The notes beneath the pieces were generated by a model. That model was not told the DNA's origin. It ran no database searches and saw only the letters and a list, made by a program, of their open reading frames with translations. From assembly GCA_020852865.1 (NCBI GenBank), contig JADYZZ010000053.1:22359-86358 (forward strand): a stretch of 64,000 nt of DNA, read 5' to 3'. Both the position numbers and the translations under genes were made by a program. Positions 42,356-52,162 of this stretch are shown here, piece by piece. Positions within the stretch are counted from its first letter, which is position 1; each line of letters begins with the position of its first letter. Source of the stretch: Rubrivivax sp. GTDB lineage: Bacteria > Pseudomonadota > Gammaproteobacteria > Burkholderiales > Burkholderiaceae_C.

Positions 42356-43873
42356 ATGAGCCGGTTGCCGATCGAAGCGCGCCCCGGGCTGGCCGCCGCG
42401 GTGACGGCGCTCGCGCTCGGCGGCTGTGCCGTCGGTCCGGACTTCGTGTCGCCGCCGGCGCCGCTGCCGGCCGACGCACCGCACCCGTACACCGCCGCGC
42501 CGCTGCCGGCACGCACGGCAAGCGCGCCCGGCCCGGGCGGCGCGGCGCAGCGGCTCGACGCGGCGCTCGACGTACCCGCGCTGTGGTGGGAGCTGTTCCG
42601 CTCGCCGGCCCTGGACGCGCTGGTGCGCTCGGCACTCGAACGCAGCCCGACGTTGGCGGCCGCCGACGCCGCACTGCGCCAGGCGCAGGCGTTGCAGGCG
42701 GCCGGTGCCGCGAGCGGCCTGTGGCCGAGCGTCGGCGGCAGCGCCGGCCTCGCGCGCCAGCGCAGCTCGCAGGCCGCGAGCGGCGTGCCGGGCGGCACCG
42801 TCTACACGCTGTACAACGCCAGCGTCGCCGTCTCGTACCAGGTCGATGCGTTCGGCGCCACGCGGCGCACCCTCGAGGCGCTGCAGGCCGTCGTCGACGC
42901 GCAGCGCTGGCAGCTCGAGGCGGCGCGCCTGGCGCTCAGCGCCAACGTCGTCACCGCCGCGATCCAGGACGCTGCGCTGCGTGCGCAGCTCGACGCCACG
43001 CGCTCGGTGATCGCGGCGCAGCGGCGCGCGCTCGCGCTGGTCGAGCGCCAGCAGGCCGCGGGCGCGGTGACGCTGGCTGCGGTGCTCGCGCAGCGCACGC
43101 TGCTGGCGCAGACCGAGGCCGCGTTGCCGCCGCTCGAAAAGGCGCGCGAGCATAACCGCCAGCTGCTCGCCGTCGTCGCCGGCCGCCTGCCCGCCGAAGC
43201 GGGCCTGCCCGAGTTCGATCTGGACGGTCTGACGCTGCCCGAGGCGCTTCCTCTCAGCCTGCCTTCGGCACTGGTGCGTCAGCGCCCCGACATCCGCGCC
43301 AGCGAGGCGCTGCTGCACCAGGCGAGCGCGCAGCTCGGCGTGGCGGCGGCGAGCCTGTACCCGCAGATCACGCTGTCGGGCAGCGCGGGCCTGCAGAGCC
43401 TCAGCGCCGATCGGCTGTTCGAGCGCTCGGCCGCGGCCTGGTCGCTGGGCGCCGGGCTGCTCGAGCCGATCTTCAACCGCGACGCGCTGCGTGCGCGCGA
43501 GCAGGCTGCGCGGGCCGCGCTCGAGCAGGCCGACGCGCAGTACCGCCAGACCGTGCTGCAGGCCTTCCTCGACGTCGCGCGCACGCTGCAGGCGCTGCAC
43601 AGCGATGCCCAGGCGCTGCACACGCAGGCCGAGGCGGAGACGCTGGCGCAGCGCACGCTCGAGCTGGTGGAGGCGCAGCATCGTGCCGGTGCCGTGAGCG
43701 TTCTGGCGCTGCTCGACGCCCAGCGCGCGCTGCAGCAGACGCGCATCGGCCGCGTGCAGGCGCAGGCCGCGCGCCTGGCCGACAGCGCGGCGCTGTTCCA
43801 GGCGCTGGGCGGCGGCTGGTGGAACCGCGCCTCCGCTGCCGCGGCTTCGGGCACGCAGGCCGCCTCGAACTGA
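42356..43873 (+). CDS. RND efflux outer membrane lipoprotein (NodT family)
   Basis: 'ALGGCAVGPDF' lipobox; 'LPSALVRQRPDIRASEALLHQASAQLGVAAASLYPQITLSGSAG'. Confidence 0.92.
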   Translation: MSRLPIEARPGLAAAVTALALGGCAVGPDFVSPPAPLPADAPHPYTAAPLPARTASAPGPGGAAQRLDAALDVPALWWELFRSPALDALVRSALERSPTLAAADAALRQAQALQAAGAASGLWPSVGGSAGLARQRSSQAASGVPGGTVYTLYNASVAVSYQVDAFGATRRTLEALQAVVDAQRWQLEAARLALSANVVTAAIQDAALRAQLDATRSVIAAQRRALALVERQQAAGAVTLAAVLAQRTLLAQTEAALPPLEKAREHNRQLLAVVAGRLPAEAGLPEFDLDGLTLPEALPLSLPSALVRQRPDIRASEALLHQASAQLGVAAASLYPQITLSGSAGLQSLSADRLFERSAAAWSLGAGLLEPIFNRDALRAREQAARAALEQADAQYRQTVLQAFLDVARTLQALHSDAQALHTQAEAETLAQRTLELVEAQHRAGAVSVLALLDAQRALQQTRIGRVQAQAARLADSAALFQALGGGWWNRASAAAASGTQAASN

Positions 43874-43967
43874 AAGCCGGGCAAGGGTTGAACCGCCTGC
43901 ACCGTCCATGCCCTCAACGGCTCCGGTTCCCGACACGAAATCGAAAAGGCAACGGAAGGAATCCGCG

Positions 43968-45083
43968 ATGGTCTCGCGTACCGCCAAACGCATGGGCTGG
44001 ATGCTGCTCGCCGTGCTTCTGCTCGTGGGCGCGCTGGCGGCGATCAAGTTCGCGCAGATCCGCACGATGATCGCCAACCTGCCCAAGCCGCAGCCGCAGG
44101 TGGTGAGCGCGATGGCCGCGCCGATGCTCGAATGGCAGCCGCAGCTCGCGGCCGTGGGCTCGCTCGTCGCGGTGCGCGGCGTCGACGTCGCCGGCGAGGT
44201 CGCGGGACTGGTGCGCGACGTGCGCTTCAAGTCCGGCCAGGACGTGCGCGCCGGAGACGTGCTGGTGCAGCTCGTCGCCGACGCCGACGTCGCGCAGCAG
44301 CAGGTGCTGCAGGCGGCGGTCGACCTCGCGGCCAAGGTGCTGGCGCGCGACCGCGAGCAACTCGCCGCACAGGCGGTGAGCCAGGCGCAGATCGACGCCG
44401 ACGAGGCCGACCTGCGCGCCAAGCGTGCCAGCCTGGCGCAGCAGACCGCGCTCGTGGCGCGCAAGACGATCCGCGCGCCCTTCGCCGGGCGCCTGGGCAT
44501 CACCAGCGTCAACCCGGGCCAGTACCTCAACCCGGGCGACAAGATCGTCACGCTGCAGACGCTCGACCCGATCCACGTCGGCTTCACGCTGCCGCAAAAG
44601 GAGTTCGGCCGCCTCGCGCTCGGCCAGCGCGTCGTGCTTGCCGGCGACGCCCACCCCGGCGAGCGCTTCGTCGGCCGCATCAGCGCGATCGCCCCGCGCG
44701 TCGACCCGGCGACGCGCAACCTGCAGCTCGAAGCGACCGTGCCCAACCCCGAGCGGCGGCTGCTGCCGGGGATGTTCGTGCGCGTCGAGATCGCCATCGG
44801 CGAGCCGCAACCCCGCCTCACGCTGCCGCAGACCGCGATCACCTACAACCCCTACGGCTCGACGGTGTTCGTGGTCGAGCCGGGTGAGCCGAAGAAGGTC
44901 AAGCAGGTGTTCGTCACCACCGGCGCGACGCGCGGCGACCAGGTCGCCGTCACCTCCGGCCTGACCGAGGGCCAGCAGGTCGTCACCAGCGGGCAGGTCA
45001 AACTCAAGAACGGCACCGAAGTGAAGATCGACAACAGCGTGCAGCCGGCCAACAGCCCGAACCCGAAGCCGCAGGAAAACTGA
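43968..45083 (+). CDS. RND efflux periplasmic adaptor subunit
   Basis: 'GEVAGLVRDVRFKSGQDVRAGDVLVQL', 'RAPFAGRLGITSVNPGQYLNPGDKIVTLQTLDPIHVGFTLPQ'. Confidence 0.92.
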   Translation: MVSRTAKRMGWMLLAVLLLVGALAAIKFAQIRTMIANLPKPQPQVVSAMAAPMLEWQPQLAAVGSLVAVRGVDVAGEVAGLVRDVRFKSGQDVRAGDVLVQLVADADVAQQQVLQAAVDLAAKVLARDREQLAAQAVSQAQIDADEADLRAKRASLAQQTALVARKTIRAPFAGRLGITSVNPGQYLNPGDKIVTLQTLDPIHVGFTLPQKEFGRLALGQRVVLAGDAHPGERFVGRISAIAPRVDPATRNLQLEATVPNPERRLLPGMFVRVEIAIGEPQPRLTLPQTAITYNPYGSTVFVVEPGEPKKVKQVFVTTGATRGDQVAVTSGLTEGQQVVTSGQVKLKNGTEVKIDNSVQPANSPNPKPQEN

Positions 45084-45095
45084 TCGGGTGCGGCC

Positions 45096-48000
45096 ATGAA
45101 GTTCACCGATCTGTTCATCCGCCGGCCGGTGCTGGCCAGCACGATCAGCCTGCTGATCCTCGTGCTGGGCCTGCGCTCGCTGTTCAGCCTGCCCGTGAAC
45201 CAGTTCCCGCAGACGCAGAACTCGGTCGTCAGCGTGACGACGGCGTATTTCGGCGCCGACGCGCAGACGGTGGCCGGCTTCATCACGCAGCCGCTCGAGT
45301 CGGCGATCGCGCAGGCGCAGGGCATCGACTACCTGTCGTCGACGAGCAGCGCGGGCGTCTCGACGATCACCGCGACGCTGCGCCTGAACTACGACGCCAA
45401 CCGCGCGCTCACCGAGATCAACACGCAGGTGGCCTCGGTGCGCAACCAGCTGCCGCCGCAGGCCCAGCAGCCGGTGCTCACGGTGCAGACCGGCGCCACG
45501 ATCGACGCGATGTACATGGGCTTTTACAGCCAGACGCTGCCCACCAACAACATCACCGACTACCTGGTGCGCGTCGTCAAGCCCCGGCTCGACGCCGTGC
45601 CGGGCGTGCAGACGGCCGAGATCCTGGGGGCGCGCCAGTTCGCGCTGCGCGCCTGGCTCGACGTCGGGCGCATGGCCGCCTTCGGCGTCACCGCAGCCGA
45701 CGTGAGCGCGGCGCTGGCGGCCAACAACACGCTGGCCGCGGTGGGTGCGACCAAGGGTCAGATGGTGACGGTGCCGCTCACCGCCGCCACCGACCTGCAC
45801 ACGGTCGACGAGTTCAAGCAGCTCGTCGTCAAGCGCAGCGGCGACAGCCTGGTGCGCCTGGCCGACGTGGCCAGCGTGACGCTCGGCTCGGAGAACTACG
45901 ATTTCAACGTCGCCTTCGACGGCAAGCGCTCGGTGTTCATCGGCATCAAGGTCGCGCCCGAGGCCAACATCCTCGAGGTCGCCAAGCGCGTGCGCGCCGC
46001 CTTCCCCGAGATCACGCAGCAGCTGCCTGCCGGCGTGAGCGGCGCGATCGTCTACGACGCCACCGAGTTCATCGACAGCTCGATCGTCGAGGTCGTCAAG
46101 ACGCTGGCCGAAGCGCTGGCCATCGTCACCCTCGTGATCTACCTGTTCCTGGGCAGCCTGCGCGCGGTCGCCGTGCCGCTGATCGCCATGCCGCTGTCGC
46201 TCGTCGGCGCCTTCTTCGTGATGCTGGCGCTGGGCTACTCGATCAACCTGCTGACGCTGCTTGCGCTCGTGCTGGCGATCGGGCTGGTGGTCGACGACGC
46301 CATCATCGTCGTCGAGAACGTCGACCGCCACATGAAGGAGGGCATGACGCCGATGGCCGCTGCGCTGCAGGGCGCACGCGAGCTCGGCGGCCCGATCGTC
46401 GCGATGACGCTGGTGCTGATCGCGGTCTACGTGCCGATCGGCTTCCAGGGCGGGCTGACAGGCGCGCTGTTCACCGAGTTCGCGTTCACGCTGGCCGGCG
46501 CCGTCACCGTCTCGGGCGTGGTCGCGCTCACGCTCTCGCCGATGATGGCCTCGCGCATCTTCCGGCGCGAGCAGGACGAGGGGCGCTTCGTCGAGGCCAT
46601 CGACCACGCCTTCGAGCGCGTGCGCCGCAGCTATCTGCGGCTGCTGCACGCGCTGCTCGACAGCTGGCCGGTGGTGGTCGTGATGGGTGCGCTGCTGCTG
46701 GCCGCGGCGGTGGCGATGTTCGAGTTCTCGAAGTCCGAGCTCGCGCCCGAGGAGGACCAGGGCATCGTCGCCGGGCTGATCGTCGGGCCGCCCACCGCCA
46801 CCGCCGAGCAGATGCTCGTCTACGGCGACCAGATGCATCGCGTCGCGGCGGCCACGCCCGAGTACGAGCAGATGTTCCAGATCACGGGTTTCCCGACCGT
46901 CAACCAGGGCATGGGCGGCGTCGTCTTCAAGCCCTGGAGCGAGCGCAGCCGCAGCGCGCATGCGCTGCAGCAGGACTTGCAGGCGCGCTGGAACGGCATC
47001 GCCGGCGTGCGCATCGCGGCCTTCCAGTTTCCGCCGCTGCCGGGGGCGTCGGGGCTGCCGGTGCAGTTCGTGATCTCGAGCACCGAGTCGTTCCGCAACC
47101 TCGACGAAGTGGCGCAGAAGGTGCTCGACAAGGCCAACGCGGCGCACCTGTTCTATTTCGCCGACACCGATCTGAAGATCGACAAGCCGCAGGCGACGGT
47201 CGTGCTCGACCGCGACCAGATCGCCGCGCTCGGCCTGACGCAGGCCGACGTCGCCGGCGCGCTCGGCGCGGCGCTCGGCGGCGGCTACGTCAACTACTTC
47301 TCGATCGCCGGGCGCTCGTACAAGGTGATCCCGCAGGTGCAGCAGGTCGACCGGCTCAACCCGTCCGACGTGCTCGACCTGTACCTGCGCACGCCGGCCG
47401 GGGCGGTGATCCCGGCGAGCACCGTCGCCGGCCTGCGCCACGAGGTGGTGCCCGAGTCGATCAACCGATTCCAACAGCTCAACTCGGTCACCTTGTCGGG
47501 CGTCTCGGGGCAGGCACAGGGGCAGGTGCTCGAATTCCTGCGCCAGGCGCTGGCCGAGGCGGCGCCGAGCGGCTACCAGGTCGACTACGCCGGCCAGTCG
47601 CGCCAGTACATGCAGGAGTCGGGCGGCTTCAGGCTGACCTTCGCGTTCGCCGTGATCATCATCTTCCTCGCGCTGGCGGCGCTGTTCGAGAGCTTCCGCG
47701 ACCCGGTGGTGATCCTGGTGTCGGTGCCGCTGGCGATGTTCGGCGCGCTGATCTTCATCTTCCTCGACTTCGCCAGCGTCAACATCTACACCGAGGTCGG
47801 GCTGGTGACGCTGATGGGTCTGATCAGCAAGCACGGCATCCTGATCGTCGAGTTCGCCAACGAACTGCAGACCAAGGGCCGCAGCAAGCGCGAGGCGATC
47901 GAGGAGGCGGCGGCGATCCGGCTGCGGCCGATCCTGATGACGACCGCGGCGATGGTCTTCGGCGTCGTGCCGCTCGTCGTCGCCTCGGGCGCGGGCGCCG

Positions 48001-48167
48001 CCGGGCGTCAGGCGATGGGCATCGTCATCTGCAGCGGCATGGCCATCGGCACGCTGTTCACGCTGTTCGTCGTGCCGGCGATGTACCTGTTCATCGGCAC
48101 CGACCACGCGCGGCGGCGTGCGGCGGCCGGCGCCGCGGCGCGCGCGCAGAGCCCCGAAGCGCCTTGA
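45096..48167 (+). CDS. RND multidrug efflux permease (HAE1-like)
   Basis: 'FTDLFIRRPVLASTISLLILVLG', 'ALVLAIGLVVDDAIIVVENVDRHM', 'LISKHGILIVEFANELQ'. Confidence 0.95.
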   Translation: MKFTDLFIRRPVLASTISLLILVLGLRSLFSLPVNQFPQTQNSVVSVTTAYFGADAQTVAGFITQPLESAIAQAQGIDYLSSTSSAGVSTITATLRLNYDANRALTEINTQVASVRNQLPPQAQQPVLTVQTGATIDAMYMGFYSQTLPTNNITDYLVRVVKPRLDAVPGVQTAEILGARQFALRAWLDVGRMAAFGVTAADVSAALAANNTLAAVGATKGQMVTVPLTAATDLHTVDEFKQLVVKRSGDSLVRLADVASVTLGSENYDFNVAFDGKRSVFIGIKVAPEANILEVAKRVRAAFPEITQQLPAGVSGAIVYDATEFIDSSIVEVVKTLAEALAIVTLVIYLFLGSLRAVAVPLIAMPLSLVGAFFVMLALGYSINLLTLLALVLAIGLVVDDAIIVVENVDRHMKEGMTPMAAALQGARELGGPIVAMTLVLIAVYVPIGFQGGLTGALFTEFAFTLAGAVTVSGVVALTLSPMMASRIFRREQDEGRFVEAIDHAFERVRRSYLRLLHALLDSWPVVVVMGALLLAAAVAMFEFSKSELAPEEDQGIVAGLIVGPPTATAEQMLVYGDQMHRVAAATPEYEQMFQITGFPTVNQGMGGVVFKPWSERSRSAHALQQDLQARWNGIAGVRIAAFQFPPLPGASGLPVQFVISSTESFRNLDEVAQKVLDKANAAHLFYFADTDLKIDKPQATVVLDRDQIAALGLTQADVAGALGAALGGGYVNYFSIAGRSYKVIPQVQQVDRLNPSDVLDLYLRTPAGAVIPASTVAGLRHEVVPESINRFQQLNSVTLSGVSGQAQGQVLEFLRQALAEAAPSGYQVDYAGQSRQYMQESGGFRLTFAFAVIIIFLALAALFESFRDPVVILVSVPLAMFGALIFIFLDFASVNIYTEVGLVTLMGLISKHGILIVEFANELQTKGRSKREAIEEAAAIRLRPILMTTAAMVFGVVPLVVASGAGAAGRQAMGIVICSGMAIGTLFTLFVVPAMYLFIGTDHARRRAAAGAAARAQSPEAP

Positions 48168-48192
48168 GGCGGCGCCCGCCGGGGTGGACAGC

Positions 48193-49254
48193 TCAGACCG
48201 CCTGCGCCCGCCTTGCGTCGCGCAGCGCCAGCGCCGCCTCGCGCACCAGCGCCGGCCCGCGGTAGACCAGGCCGGTGTAGAACTGCACCAGCGTCGCGCC
48301 GGCGTCGAGCTTGGCGCGCGCGTCGGCGCCGCTCGCCACGCCGCCCGCGCCGATGATCGGATAGGCCGTGCCGAGCGCGGCGCGCAGGCGGCGGATGACG
48401 CGATTGCTCGGCTCGGCCAGCGGGCGCCCCGACAAGCCGCCGCTCTCGCCGGCATGGGCCAGACCGGCGACGCCATCGCGTGCCACGGTGGTGTTGGTGG
48501 CGATCACGCCCTCGATGCCGTGGCGCCGCAGCGTCGCGGCGATGAGGTCGATCTGCGCGTCGTCGAGGTCGGGCGCGATCTTCACGAACACGGGCACGAC
48601 GCGGCCATGCCGCTGCGCCAGTTCGGCGCGCCGCGCGCCGAGCGCGGCGAGCAGCGCGTCGAGCGCGGCGTCGCCTTGCAGCGCGCGCAGGTTCGTCGTG
48701 TTCGGGCTCGAGATGTTCAGCGCCACGTAGTCGGCATGCGGGTACACGCCTTCGAGTCCGATCAGGTAGTCGTCGGCCGCCTGTTCGATCGGGGTGGCGG
48801 CGTTCTTGCCGATGTTCAGGCCCAGGATGCCGCCGCCGGCGCGAAAGCTGTGTGCGCGCGCGACGTGGGCCAGGCAGGCGGCCAGCCCCTCGTTGTTGAA
48901 GCCCATGCGGTTGACGAGCGCCTGCGCCGGCGGCAGCCGGAACAGGCGCGGCTTGGGGTTGCCGGGCTGGGGCCGCGGCGTCACCGTGCCGACTTCGATG
49001 AAGCCGAAGCCCATCGCGCCCAGGCCGTCGATGCAGCGGCCGTTCTTGTCCATCCCGGCGGCCAGCCCGATGCGGTTGGCAAAGTGCAGCCCGGCGACGC
49101 CGATCGGATCGTCGACGCGCGGCTGCGCCCAGAGGCATTGCGCGGGCGTGTTCTGCAGCCGCGCCAGCGCGCCCAGGGTCAGTTCGTGCGCGTGCTCGGC
49201 GTCCAGGCCGAAGAGGAAGGGGCGCGCGAGCGCATACGGTGGAGCGAGGGCCAT
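48193..49254 (-). CDS. pyrD: Dihydroorotate dehydrogenase (quinone)
   Basis: '[62 protein letters not shown]', '[12 protein letters not shown]'. Confidence 0.95.
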   Translation of the reverse strand: MALAPPYALARPFLFGLDAEHAHELTLGALARLQNTPAQCLWAQPRVDDPIGVAGLHFANRIGLAAGMDKNGRCIDGLGAMGFGFIEVGTVTPRPQPGNPKPRLFRLPPAQALVNRMGFNNEGLAACLAHVARAHSFRAGGGILGLNIGKNAATPIEQAADDYLIGLEGVYPHADYVALNISSPNTTNLRALQGDAALDALLAALGARRAELAQRHGRVVPVFVKIAPDLDDAQIDLIAATLRRHGIEGVIATNTTVARDGVAGLAHAGESGGLSGRPLAEPSNRVIRRLRAALGTAYPIIGAGGVASGADARAKLDAGATLVQFYTGLVYRGPALVREAALALRDARRAQAV

Positions 49255-49292
49255 GCCGGGATTGTCTCAGCGCGGCGTCGATAATCCGCCGC

Positions 49293-49946
49293 ATGACGCA
49301 GGACGAACTGAAGGCGATGGTCGGGCGTGCGGCGCTCGCCTACGTGCAGCCGGGGGCGCTGGTCGGCGTCGGCTCGGGCTCGACCGTCGCCTTCTTCATC
49401 GACGCGCTGGCGGCGGTGCCGGTGGCCGGCGCCGTGTCCAGCTCGGAGGCCAGCAGCGCGCGGCTGCGCGCGCTCGGCATCCGCGTGCTCGATGCGGGCG
49501 AGGTCGAGCGGCTGCCGGTCTACATCGACGGCGCCGACGAGATCGACGCGCAGGGCTGCATGATCAAGGGCGGCGGCGCCGCGCTCACGCGCGAGAAGAT
49601 CGTCGCCGATCTGGCCGAGCGCTTCGTCTGCATCGCCGACGCCAGCAAGCGCGTGGCGGTGCTCGGGCGCTTTCCGCTGCCGGTGGAGGTGATCGCGATG
49701 GCCGCGCCGCAGCTCGTGCGGCGCTTCGCCGCGCTCGGCGGCCTCGCCGCGCTGCGCCCCGGCGTGCTCACCGACAACGGCCACCCGATCCTCGACGTGC
49801 GCGGACTCGAGATCACCGACCCGCTCGCGCTCGAGACCGAGATCAACCAGTGGCCGGGCGTGGTGACGGTGGGCATCTTCGCGCGCCGGCGCGCGCAGAC
49901 CTGCCTGCTGGGCACCGCCGCCGGCGTCGAGACGCTGGTGTTCTAA
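49293..49946 (+). CDS. rpiA: Ribose-5-phosphate isomerase A
   Basis: '[16 protein letters not shown]', 'YIDGADEID', '[16 protein letters not shown]'. Confidence 0.95.
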   Translation: MTQDELKAMVGRAALAYVQPGALVGVGSGSTVAFFIDALAAVPVAGAVSSSEASSARLRALGIRVLDAGEVERLPVYIDGADEIDAQGCMIKGGGAALTREKIVADLAERFVCIADASKRVAVLGRFPLPVEVIAMAAPQLVRRFAALGGLAALRPGVLTDNGHPILDVRGLEITDPLALETEINQWPGVVTVGIFARRRAQTCLLGTAAGVETLVF

Positions 49947-49981
49947 TCGGCACCGAACCCGCCCAGAACCGAGGACTGCAC

Positions 49982-50197
49982 GTGGCCAAGCCCAACTACG
50001 CCTTCGAGAAGCGCCAGCGCGAACTGGCCAAGAAGCACAAGAAGGAGGAGAAGGCCGCGCGCAAGGCGCAGCACAAGACCCACGGCGAAGGCGAGGCAGG
50101 CGCCGAGGCGCAGGCCGACACACCCGACGCGACGGACGCGACCGATGCGGCAGCCGGTCCCGATGCTGCACGGCCCGACCCGGCCGCGCCGCGCTGA
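49982..50197 (+). CDS. Small charged hypothetical protein (basic N-terminal half, acidic C-terminal tail)
   Basis: ORF 'VAKPNYAFEKRQRELAKKHKKEEKAARKAQHKTHGEGEA...'; GTG start. Confidence 0.6.
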   Translation: MAKPNYAFEKRQRELAKKHKKEEKAARKAQHKTHGEGEAGAEAQADTPDATDATDAAAGPDAARPDPAAPR

Positions 50198-52162
50198 TCA
50201 GCCGCCGGACCCGGTCTCGCCCGGCGCGATCGCAGCGCCTGCAGCGCCCGGTGCGCCCGACGCAGCCGCAGCGCCGGCTGCGCGCGCGAGCCAGCGGCCG
50301 GGGTCGACGGCCGCGGCGAGGTCGCGCTCGAGGGGCCAGGGCGCACCGTCGGCCATCGCGGCAACCAGTTGCCCGAGCAGCGGCGCCAGCGTCAGCCCGC
50401 GCGCCCCGAGCGCGGCCGCGACGAACAGCCCCGGCACGCGCGCCAGCTGGTGCAGGGCGCCCGCCCTTGCGGTCGGCTCGACCAGCGCACCGGCGATCGG
50501 CATGCGGTCGGGCGTCTGCAGGCGCCAGCCGACATGGCCTTGCCAGGCGTCGGCCGCCAGCGGCAGGTCGAGCCCCGTGAGCCGGCGCGCGCGCCCGGCG
50601 TTGAAGCGATGGTCCTCGGCGCGCACGCGCGCGTCGTCGTCGTCGGGCTGGCGTGTCGCGCCGCACAGCAGCGTGCCGTCGGCCAGCGGCAGCGCGTAGC
50701 CGTCGCCGGCCAGCGGCAGCGCCAGCGGGGTGCGCTGCGCCAGCACGCTCACCTGGCCGCGCGTGCGGCGCGTCGGCCAAGCGGCCTGCCCCAGCGTCGC
50801 GAGCAGCGGCAGGCTGCCCTCGGCCGCGCACAGCACGACCAGCGGCGCCTCGCCGACGACACGGCCGGAGCGCTCGACGAGGCGCCAGCGCGTGCCGTGG
50901 CGCTCGAGCCGCGCGACGTCGATGCCGCGGTGCACGCGCACCGGCCGCAACGCCGAGCGCACGACGCCGTCCGGCGCCACCCAGCCGCCGCCCGGATAGA
51001 ACCAGGCCGGCGCCGCGAGCGGCACGCCGGCGCGGGCCGCCGCCTCGGCGGGCGCGAGCGGCTGCACGTACTGCGGCGGCAGGCCGCAGCGCGCCGCCAG
51101 CGCCTGCAACGACTCGATGTCGCCGGCATGCCGTTCCAGGCGCAGCAGGCCGCCTGCCTGGCCCGCCGCTGCGCCCTGGGCGATCGCCTCGCCGTGCACG
51201 CGCGCGGCGTGCAGCGCGGCCGTGCGCAGCAGCCGCGCGTGCGGGCCGTCGTCGGCGTGCAGGCTGCCGTGGAAGATGCCGCCGACGGCGTCGCTGCCGG
51301 CCTCGGCCGCACGACGCTCGTACAGCGTGACGTCCCAACCCGCGGCGTGCAGCGCCGCGGCGGTGCAGGCGCCGGCGATGCCGCCGCCGACCACCAGCGC
51401 GCAGCGTTCTTCGCCGGACACGCGCAGATCGGGCGGCGTGCGCAGCCCCGGCCGCGCCAGGTGGCGCGCGACGCTGATCTCGCACTTGCCGCCGATGCCC
51501 TCGGCGCGCTCGACCGCGAAGCCGGCGCGCGCAAGGCCGTCGCGCACGCTGCGCGCCACGCTCCAGGTGGCCGCGCGCGCACCCGGAGCCGCGCGCCGGC
51601 GCAGCGCCTCGAACAGCGCCGGGCTCCACATGGCCGGATTGCGCTGCGGCGCGAAGCCGTCGAGGTAGAAGGCGTCGGCGTGCAGCTGCAGCGCCGGCAG
51701 CACGCGCGCCACGTCGCCGAAGGCGAGCAGCAGCCGCAGGCTTGCGTGCGCGAACGTGAGCAGATGCAGGTTGGGGGTGAGCGGCGGCCACTGCGCCTGC
51801 AACTCGGCAGCGGCCGCGGCCAGCTCCGGCGGCACGAGGGCGGCGTGCGCACGCTGCAGGTCGGCCAGCACGGGCGGGTGCTTGTCGATCGCCACGTAGT
51901 GCAGCCGCGCGCAGCGCCGGGGGTCGTCGCGCCACGCGGCCCAGGTGGCGAGGAAATTCAGACCGAGCCCGAAGCCGGTCTCGACGATCGTGAAGCGCTC
52001 GCGCCCGTGCCATCTCTCGGGCAGGCCGTTGCCGCGCAGGAACACGTGCGCGGCCTGGGCGAAGGCGCCGATGCGCGGGTGGTAGAGGTCGCCGAAATCG
52101 GGCGCGCGCGGCGCACCGCCGTCCCAGTCGATGCGCGCCGGAGCGATCGGTTCGGTCTTCAC
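50198..52162 (-). CDS. mnmC: Bifunctional tRNA 5-methylaminomethyl-2-thiouridine methyltransferase / FAD-dependent oxidoreductase
   Basis: 'FTIVETGFGLGLNFLATW', 'DAFYLDGFAPQRNPAMWSPALFEALRR', 'ALVVGGGIAGACTAAALHAAGWDVTLYER'. Confidence 0.92.
   Translation of the reverse strand: MKTEPIAPARIDWDGGAPRAPDFGDLYHPRIGAFAQAAHVFLRGNGLPERWHGRERFTIVETGFGLGLNFLATWAAWRDDPRRCARLHYVAIDKHPPVLADLQRAHAALVPPELAAAAAELQAQWPPLTPNLHLLTFAHASLRLLLAFGDVARVLPALQLHADAFYLDGFAPQRNPAMWSPALFEALRRRAAPGARAATWSVARSVRDGLARAGFAVERAEGIGGKCEISVARHLARPGLRTPPDLRVSGEERCALVVGGGIAGACTAAALHAAGWDVTLYERRAAEAGSDAVGGIFHGSLHADDGPHARLLRTAALHAARVHGEAIAQGAAAGQAGGLLRLERHAGDIESLQALAARCGLPPQYVQPLAPAEAAARAGVPLAAPAWFYPGGGWVAPDGVVRSALRPVRVHRGIDVARLERHGTRWRLVERSGRVVGEAPLVVLCAAEGSLPLLATLGQAAWPTRRTRGQVSVLAQRTPLALPLAGDGYALPLADGTLLCGATRQPDDDDARVRAEDHRFNAGRARRLTGLDLPLAADAWQGHVGWRLQTPDRMPIAGALVEPTARAGALHQLARVPGLFVAAALGARGLTLAPLLGQLVAAMADGAPWPLERDLAAAVDPGRWLARAAGAAAASGAPGAAGAAIAPGETGSGG

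Noticed and set aside
41590-44842. Minus-strand ORFs with LPLCRSAA/MPLCRYAA repeats as a repeat protein
   Set aside because: An 8-bp unit read in any frame gives the same octapeptide, so long open frames arise automatically; flanking parts are antisense to ggt and the efflux gene.
43914-48476. 1520-aa minus-strand ORF
   Set aside because: Antisense to the RND adaptor and permease; no family motifs, shadow-ORF composition.
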